The notes beneath the pieces are model-generated. The model was not told the DNA's origin. It was given only the letters and a program-made list of their open reading frames with translations, and ran no database searches. From Prostheceraeus crozeri (taxonomy: Eukaryota > Platyhelminthes > Polycladida > Euryleptidae): 64,000 nt of DNA. This document shows positions 58,612 through 64,000 of the stretch, piece by piece (position 1 is the stretch's first letter; each line of letters opens with the position of its first letter). Where the stretch lies: contig CAJQUW010012903.1 of assembly GCA_907163375.1 (NCBI GenBank), positions 1-64,000 on the forward strand. Direction: 5' to 3'. The position numbers and the translations under genes are program-made.

Positions 58612-58923
58612 ATGTTTGGAAGCAATTCAGCATTATTTACGAAATCGACTCCAGGGGAGCGAAAGCGAGGATTTGTTGTAAGGGATGAAAATCTTCTATT
58701 ATTTTGGAAAGCGAATGAAAAACTGCACCCAACTTTGTGCAAAGTCGCTCGCAAAGTGCTGGTAATCCAAGCATCAAGCTCGCAAAGTGAGCGCGTTTTC
58801 AGTGATGCAGGGTTGACCCTGACCGCGCCTCGAAACCGCTTAAAGTCTAAGCATCTCGAGGAGTTGGTCACCCTTAAGTGCTCTAAAAGCAGGACTATGG
58901 TAATTTCACAATTCACATGTTGA
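58612..58923 (+). pseudogene. hAT transposase C-terminal dimerisation region
   Basis: One frame encodes LLFWKANEKLHPTLCKVARK followed by VLVIQASSSQSERVFSDAGL and TLTAPRNRLKSKHLEELVTL. This is the hAT C-terminal dimerisation domain, with the W, the SSSQSERVFSxAG signature and the L-x-P-x-x-L-x-x-L pattern. The region is intact, but the catalytic core that should precede it is missing, replaced by the LINE at 57772-58592 or lost before it came. It ends about 360 bases before the right end of the element. Confidence 0.88.
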
Positions 58924-59291
58924 CATTTACACTTTGAGTTTTGTGTTTTTGAATAAATTTGATACAGGCGGATATTCCATTTTCCATGTATACTATTGAT
59001 GCATGTACATGATTGTTGGCCAATGTAGTAATTTTTGCAATTACATGTAGGGCCTATATGCTTGCTGTTAATTGCTATGATTGAGCTGAGTCAAAATGGT
59101 GACAATTTTTTAATGCAGTAACATTCTCGAACTAATGCCGGTACATGTACTAGTTTTCAGTTCATTCAAGGAGTTACTCAAAAATAAGCAATGAGGGACA
59201 TGTTGTCTAAATCCATGCACTTGGAAAAGTTTACCGGTAGATACCGGTATCGGTAGCCAAAAATGCTACCGGTTCCATCTCTGCCGAGAAC

Positions 59292-61175
59292 CCAACGCGA
59301 CACCGCAAAATAGTTTTGTCGTGATTGAAAGATCGCAGAATAAGAGAGGAATAAGAGACTGTAAAATCATGAACGAATTTTGCGACTACTTTAGTGTACA
59401 CAATTACGTGTCAAGAGCGTCTGAGAGGCGGCAGCTATTAACCGCTGAATGAGTGCCTCTGAAGATTCTTTGCCACCAATACTACCAATTTGTGGGCTAT
59501 GTGCATTTTATGCCTACAATCACTCATGGTTTTGGATGCTGAGTGGAAGCTGCCCGTCCGAAATTGATTCATCGGTTGTGGACAAGATTGGCGCATTCAA
59601 TCAGATACGAACACCACCACAGAGCCCAAGGAATTCACAGTTGGCGGTCAGGTAGCCTGCTCAGGGCTGCACTCAAGGACGTCTTTGGTTGTCAAAGGTT
59701 ATCTGATCAATTCTGACGAAGGTCTGAACGGTCGCAGTGGTCAATTCCAAAACAGCGTCCGCCTGGTTTCCGAATCATTCCTCAAGTCGACTATTTGAAA
59801 ACGTCGATAGACAGGGGCTTTCGAATTAGACGCTTCTTGGAAAATTGTGGTGGATCCATTTCTTACTATGAAAACATGGTATTTTAGAGAATGTTTAATA
59901 AGTCTAATCATGATATTGACTTTTCCGTGTCAATTTAAATTCTTGATTCCATCAACTGCTAAGCAATGATTGCAAATTTTCTCAATATTCGTGAGTAGAT
60001 TTTTGAAATATATTTTATATCTGTAGTGGCAATGTGCCCTCACGAAAATTCCTCATGATTTATCATGAGATTGTTTCTCATATACTGTATGTCTCATGAA
60101 ATTTCATGCACATTTGGAACGTTTTCACATAAAATATCTCATAAAATTTCATCAGTTTCTCGAACAAAATTTCCTAAATAAATTAACAGTTTCTCTTTCA
60201 AACTTCTGAATTTATTTTCCTGTCATTTAATTATTGAGGTTTCCGTAGCCTCGCTACATTGTCCATGAGCATTCACACAACATGTCTACAATTCTATGTT
60301 GGTATTTGCAATAGTGAGCCATTATTCTGCGATAAGATATTGAGCTGTTATTGTATATATCTCTATTTTCAACATCTCGCACTCAACATTAAATTTCAAA
60401 GTCAAATTATATATCCATCATTTCGAGAAGGCTGTTGTAGATCGCGATGATGTATTCTACATTGTGCTTTTTATCCTTTATAGACAAAATTTGGAGATTC
60501 TTATCGATTAAATAAACTTTCTTATGACTCTTTCCTTTCGCGAATAGCATGCATACTTTATTACTTACGAGTAAAAAACTTATTTTCACAAAATCCTCTT
60601 GAATGCTCATTATTTTCCCATGAACGCATCATGAGATATTTGTTATCCTCATCAATGTTTTCATTACCACTCAATATATCCTCCTCAAAACAATATCCTC
60701 CTCAAAGAATATCATGAGACTCATCATCACCTCATGAGCTCTCATAAAAATCTGATGAATCTGCATTAAAGTTTTTTTTGTGAGGGTGACTTTCGAAAGT
60801 GGTTTCACGTCAAATTGCAATGTTTATAGGTTTTGCAAGATTCAGATATCGATAGGTAGATAGCGTGAGATAGATAACACGTCACAAGTGTTCAGCTTAT
60901 CGGAAATGGGATTTGCTTAACAAAATAATTCATCAAGTAGTTATTGAGGAAGAAAACGTTGCTGTACGTTGAGGCTTTTGACGATGTTTTCATCTGCTTC
61001 GAAAAGCAATAATAATGTTCGTCATTGCGCCAAATGTCTTTCAATTAAGCTGCATATACATGCATGTAAATCATAAAAGAACGATGTTTTGAAATAACAT
61101 CGCAATTATGCCCGCAATCACAATTAAGTTGATGTTAAATTTCTTCGTCAACGTCATGTTGTATCCTATTTACAG
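59292..61175. other. intron 9, last part
   Basis: 1.9 kb after the hAT element; contains a MITE-like unit (60037-60786). No coding sequence recognised; it ends in the exon 10 acceptor CCTATTTACAG. Confidence 0.55.
60037..60786. mobile_element. MITE-like unit with CATGAG repeats
   Basis: The ends are short inverted copies: CCCTCACGAAAA at 60037-60048 and TTTTTTGTGAGGG at 60774-60786. Inside each end are repeated CTCATGA/TCATGAG words (60051-60105 and 60627-60745), also inverted with respect to each other. There is no coding frame. Target duplication is unclear. Confidence 0.5.
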
Positions 61176-61424
61176 TCAAAATACAAATTAGAAGCTTCTT
61201 CGGTGATTCCTTGGATTTTGGTGGCCAAATCAATCGACGATGCTCAGTAGACAAACTTGGATGGCATATTTTCTGGGTATTTCCGGATGGAAGACTACTC
61301 ACGGGCGAATTTCTTCGGGTTATGAATCTTAGATCAATAGACAATGGAGAGTACACGTGTTATGCAATGGAGTCAACAGGAAGTCGCACTTTGACCTCGT
61401 GGTTCCTTGTCAAAGTTCAAGAAC
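61176..61424 (+). CDS. Ig array exon 10 (class 1-1)
   Basis: One Ig-like domain, 249 nt: IQIRSFFGDSLDFGGQINRRC (B-strand Cys), DKLGWHIFWVFPDGRLL (core Trp), NLRSIDNGEYTCYAME (F-strand Cys), then STGSRTLTSWFLVKVQE as G strand. It shares length and the GG-x-I-x-R-x-C / FWVxPDGR pattern with exon 9. A practically substitution-free copy with many insertions lies at 10014-10278. Acceptor TATTTACAG ends at 61175; donor GTAAGC starts at 61425. Confidence 0.87.
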
Positions 61425-63672
61425 GTAAGCAATAATGATTGGAAAGTTCATCTTCATTTGAAAAGGCGAGATGAATATGTAGATAAAATTCTTTATTTAG
61501 ATTTGTTGATCTCATTAAAACACATCCAGACAACTGAGTTATCAATAGCATATAGGAAGGAATCATCGTGAACTGCAAGCGATAGGCCCCCAGTCTTCAA
61601 GCCACAGAGAGAGACCGGGAATCAGAAAAATCATTGCTCTCCAAAGCTGGTACGAGCTACTATGTGATCGATTGCTATGTCACTCTACATGTAATTCTAG
61701 GCCAGTGTTTCTCAATCGCGGTACAATGTTCAGCATGATCTTTGCTATACAGAATAGCTGAATCACGCTGTATTGCTCAGGTCATGTCAAATATGAATAG
61801 AGTTGTTGTGAATTATAAACCATTCTCGAATTCGATTTGTCATCCTTCGACATTGTCAGAAGAGGAAACGCGTCGGGAACCCTTACACTATACCAATCAC
61901 ATACGAAGGATGCATACCAAAATATTTTTTGGTATATTTCTGTATTCTCTTGGTATATATTTGTATGCTCTTCGTATGTTATATCAAGTGTGGTATGCTT
62001 TACATACTAAAGCCTTACCGGCGCAATGTTAAGAGAAAGTATAAATCATGTCCAAAGTATGTTGATTTAAGGCCTTATGTCAATAAAGATCACACTAATG
62101 TTACTACTGTTCTGCAAGTAGTGAGATAATGACATTCAAGAGTCATACTTTCAATACTGAATTCGATTATAATACACGTAAGTCTAAGCAGGCATTTCAT
62201 GAATAATCAATAAGTATTCAACCATCAACAATTATGCATTATGTAATTTTGAAATTAAGCATATTATCAATCCGAAATAAAAACACATTAAAATTCATGA
62301 ACGCAAAAATAGTTATGTTTGAGATATATAAGTCAACATGATATTAGTCAACATCTGACAGACATCGTATGAGTGAAATGATTTCTATCAACTTGCTTCA
62401 TAAAATAGAGCTAAATTTACGTCTTGTTAATGTTGCTAGACAAGTAGCAACGACGACTTACTCGACGAGCATAAAATAAACAATAAATCTAATCTAGTTA
62501 AATATTACTCTATCAAACAAAAAGTATTCACAACTGGTATTACCGAAAAAAGTTATTTAACAGTAAAATGCAATACATATATATATATAGAGAGAGAGAG
62601 GTGCACATACGAGAGGCATACGAGTATGGATGAATTTGCATCGGGTGTCATATATAAAACATACCAACAACTCGTATTTCAGTGTAAACCAGCCACAGAT
62701 AGAATAGTTCGTATCGCTACATACCGATCACATACGAAAGTAAGTGAGATGTGGTATGAAAAACATACCAGATCTCTGTAAACATGCGAGAATCTCGTAT
62801 TAGATGTTAATTTCAAATTGTATGTGATTTTGGCATATGTTTGTGTGTAATTTTCGTATCCAGCGATTCACAGTGTACAATTTGTAAAATGATCTTATTC
62901 CTTCTATCAAATTCTATTTATACAAAATCGTCTACTTACAGTACAACCACTTGGCACAGCGTTACAAACGAAAGTAAAGTGAGCATTCAAAAGTATAAAG
63001 TCACTAAGCGAAACATTCAGAGTAATCAAATATCATGTCAATGCAAGTACAAAAAACATATCTTGCTAAATTTCACCAAGCGATATCTGAGACCTACCAA
63101 GAAATCCAGGAGCCGCACGAGAAGCTATATCGGATATCTATAGATCACGATAAATACAAAAGATAAAGCGAACACACAGCTGAGTATGTTCCGAAATCTG
63201 AGTTCAGGCTTGCCAACAAGTAAATATTCAATTAAAACAAAGGCTCCTTCAGATGAATAAGAATGCACAACTCACACAATTATTTTATAGTACAAGTGGT
63301 GCAACACAAGTGGGAGTGATCTTTGCACATCTTCTTCTCCATGTGAAGAAATGCTGCGATTAAACAATTTAATTCTGTGTGTAGAACCAATTTAAACATG
63401 ATTCCGCATAATCAAATCGCACAAAAATCATTTATGAGCAAGTATTTTCTGATATTGTAAATTTATAGATATCAAGAATTTTATGCAACCAATTAATTGA
63501 AATTAGAATTGTTGAGTAATCAATTAATTGATATGAATTAATTTGTGATAATACCTGATGTGGTAGTGCGCAACTAAAGCATTTTAACTGAAATTTCATG
63601 TTTTGTATCAGTAAAATTCATCATTGAAGTTGTAGATTGTTCTTTTACTCCAGAATCATTTGTTTTCCACAG
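61425..63672. other. intron 10 of the Ig array
   Basis: 2.25 kb. Two patches rich in CATACGA/CATACCA words (61895-61990 and 62640-62860) and a (TA)n(GA)n microsatellite at 62576-62601 are present. No gene recognised. Confidence 0.6.
62576..62601. repeat. (TA)n(GA)n microsatellite
   Basis: About six TA units followed by six GA units. Confidence 0.9.
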
Positions 63673-64000
63673 CTGTCATCTCTGTTTCCATCACCGTCAC
63701 ACCCTCTGCGACAAGAGTAGTGAATGGAGGAACATTGAAACTACAATACTCTGTCTCCGATCCTGATTTGAAGCCTCAATGGGAAACGCCAAGTGGAAGA
63801 CGGATTTTTAGTTCTTCGTATGTCATCACTTCTCTGACATCTGAGGACAGTGGGCGCTATACAATCAAAGCTGGGAAGGTTGTGTCTGCAGTAATTGTGA
63901 AGGAAGGTGGGGATCGCTACTTCACAGTCTATCAGCTTTTCGTGCGAAAGCTTTCGTTGGATAATGTGGTAATGGGTGGTACTATCGATCGTCTTGGCGT
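63673..64000 (+). CDS. Ig array exon 11, partial, two domains in one exon
   Basis: The frame is open from the acceptor (TTTTCCACAG, ends 63672) to the window end. The first domain has VNGGTLKLQYSVSDPD (Tyr where the B-strand Cys should be), QWETPSGRRIF (core Trp), LTSEDSGRYTIKAGK (Ile at the F-strand Cys position) and VVSAVIVKEGG. Without interruption a second domain begins: VRKLSLDNVVMGGTIDRLG, again without Cys at the B strand. The copy at 12022-12546 shows the second domain continuing to IYECTAS. So this exon probably codes two domains, the first without the disulphide. Pairing of core Trp and YxI/YxC motifs supports an Ig fold. Confidence 0.8.

Larger units (their letters stand above)
57262..59283 (+). 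mobile_element. hAT-type DNA transposon, internally deleted, with nested LINE
   Basis: The ends are CAGAGATGGAACCGG (57262) and, inverted, CCGGTTCCATCTCTG (ending 59283). Outside lie ACGAGAAC (57254-57261) and CCGAGAAC (59284-59291), an 8-bp target duplication with one mismatch, as expected for hAT. Just inside both ends are many copies of the palindrome ACCGGT (57270-57345 and 59230-59275), a subterminal repeat that may bind transposase. The body holds a hAT C-terminal coding piece at 58612-58923, a possible N-terminal start at 57689, and a LINE fragment at 57772-58592. Confidence 0.85.

Noticed and set aside
34319-64000. Bacterial operon, CRISPR array or phage region
   Set aside because: Intron-exon structure, transposon types and lack of densely packed long frames exclude a prokaryotic source; no regularly spaced direct repeats were seen.

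Overview
The window is eukaryotic: AT-rich, gene-poor, with phase-consistent GT-AG introns, many decayed transposons and no operon-like gene packing. The mix of P-type (THAP), piggyBac, hAT, mariner and several non-LTR/Penelope-like relics, frequent TAGGCCTA- and ACATGTA-type words, and an intronless histone H2A copy suggest a marine invertebrate, possibly a deuterostome such as an echinoderm. That taxonomic guess is weak.

Right half (34.3-64.0 kb): one gene, or one exon cluster, on the + strand. It consists of at least eleven exons, each coding one immunoglobulin-like (Ig) domain (the last starts a second domain and is cut by the window edge). The ten complete exons are 249-303 nt long, begin with two bases of a split codon and end with the first base of the next. 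They are therefore symmetrical class 1-1 exons that can be joined, skipped or duplicated without a frame change. No start codon with signal peptide, membrane segment or stop exon is visible, so the gene runs out of the window on at least one side. Exons 1-6 form one subfamily (KG(L/I)PG start, WKY/WxYxW core, NGKYxC) and exons 7-10 another (GGxIxRxC, YW(I/M)xP, DxGxYTC). Exon 11 has lost the core cysteines.

Left part (2.6-26.7 kb): a series of broken Ig exons. Four of them (2.65, 7.09, 10.0 and 12.0 kb) match exons 8, 9, 10 and 11 in the same order and strand, so this block looks like a degenerate, or badly sequenced, duplicate of the 49.9-64 kb segment. Five more broken Ig exons (18.0, 20.0, 22.0, 22.3, 26.4 kb) have no intact partner in the window and predict what should follow beyond its right end. 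The left block also carries a frameshifted H2A copy, LINE reverse transcriptase relics and two strongly G/T-rich tracts.

Mobile elements sit in introns and between broken exons. Four have both ends visible with target-site signatures: mariner (7.9-9.5 kb, TA), piggyBac (28.0-30.9 kb, TTAA), P-type/THAP (51.1-54.9 kb, 8-bp duplication) and hAT (57.3-59.3 kb, 8-bp duplication, with a LINE nested inside). There are also four MITE/foldback elements, a tRNA-like SINE and fragments of non-LTR and Penelope-like retroelements. All recognised transposase and reverse transcriptase genes are frameshifted.
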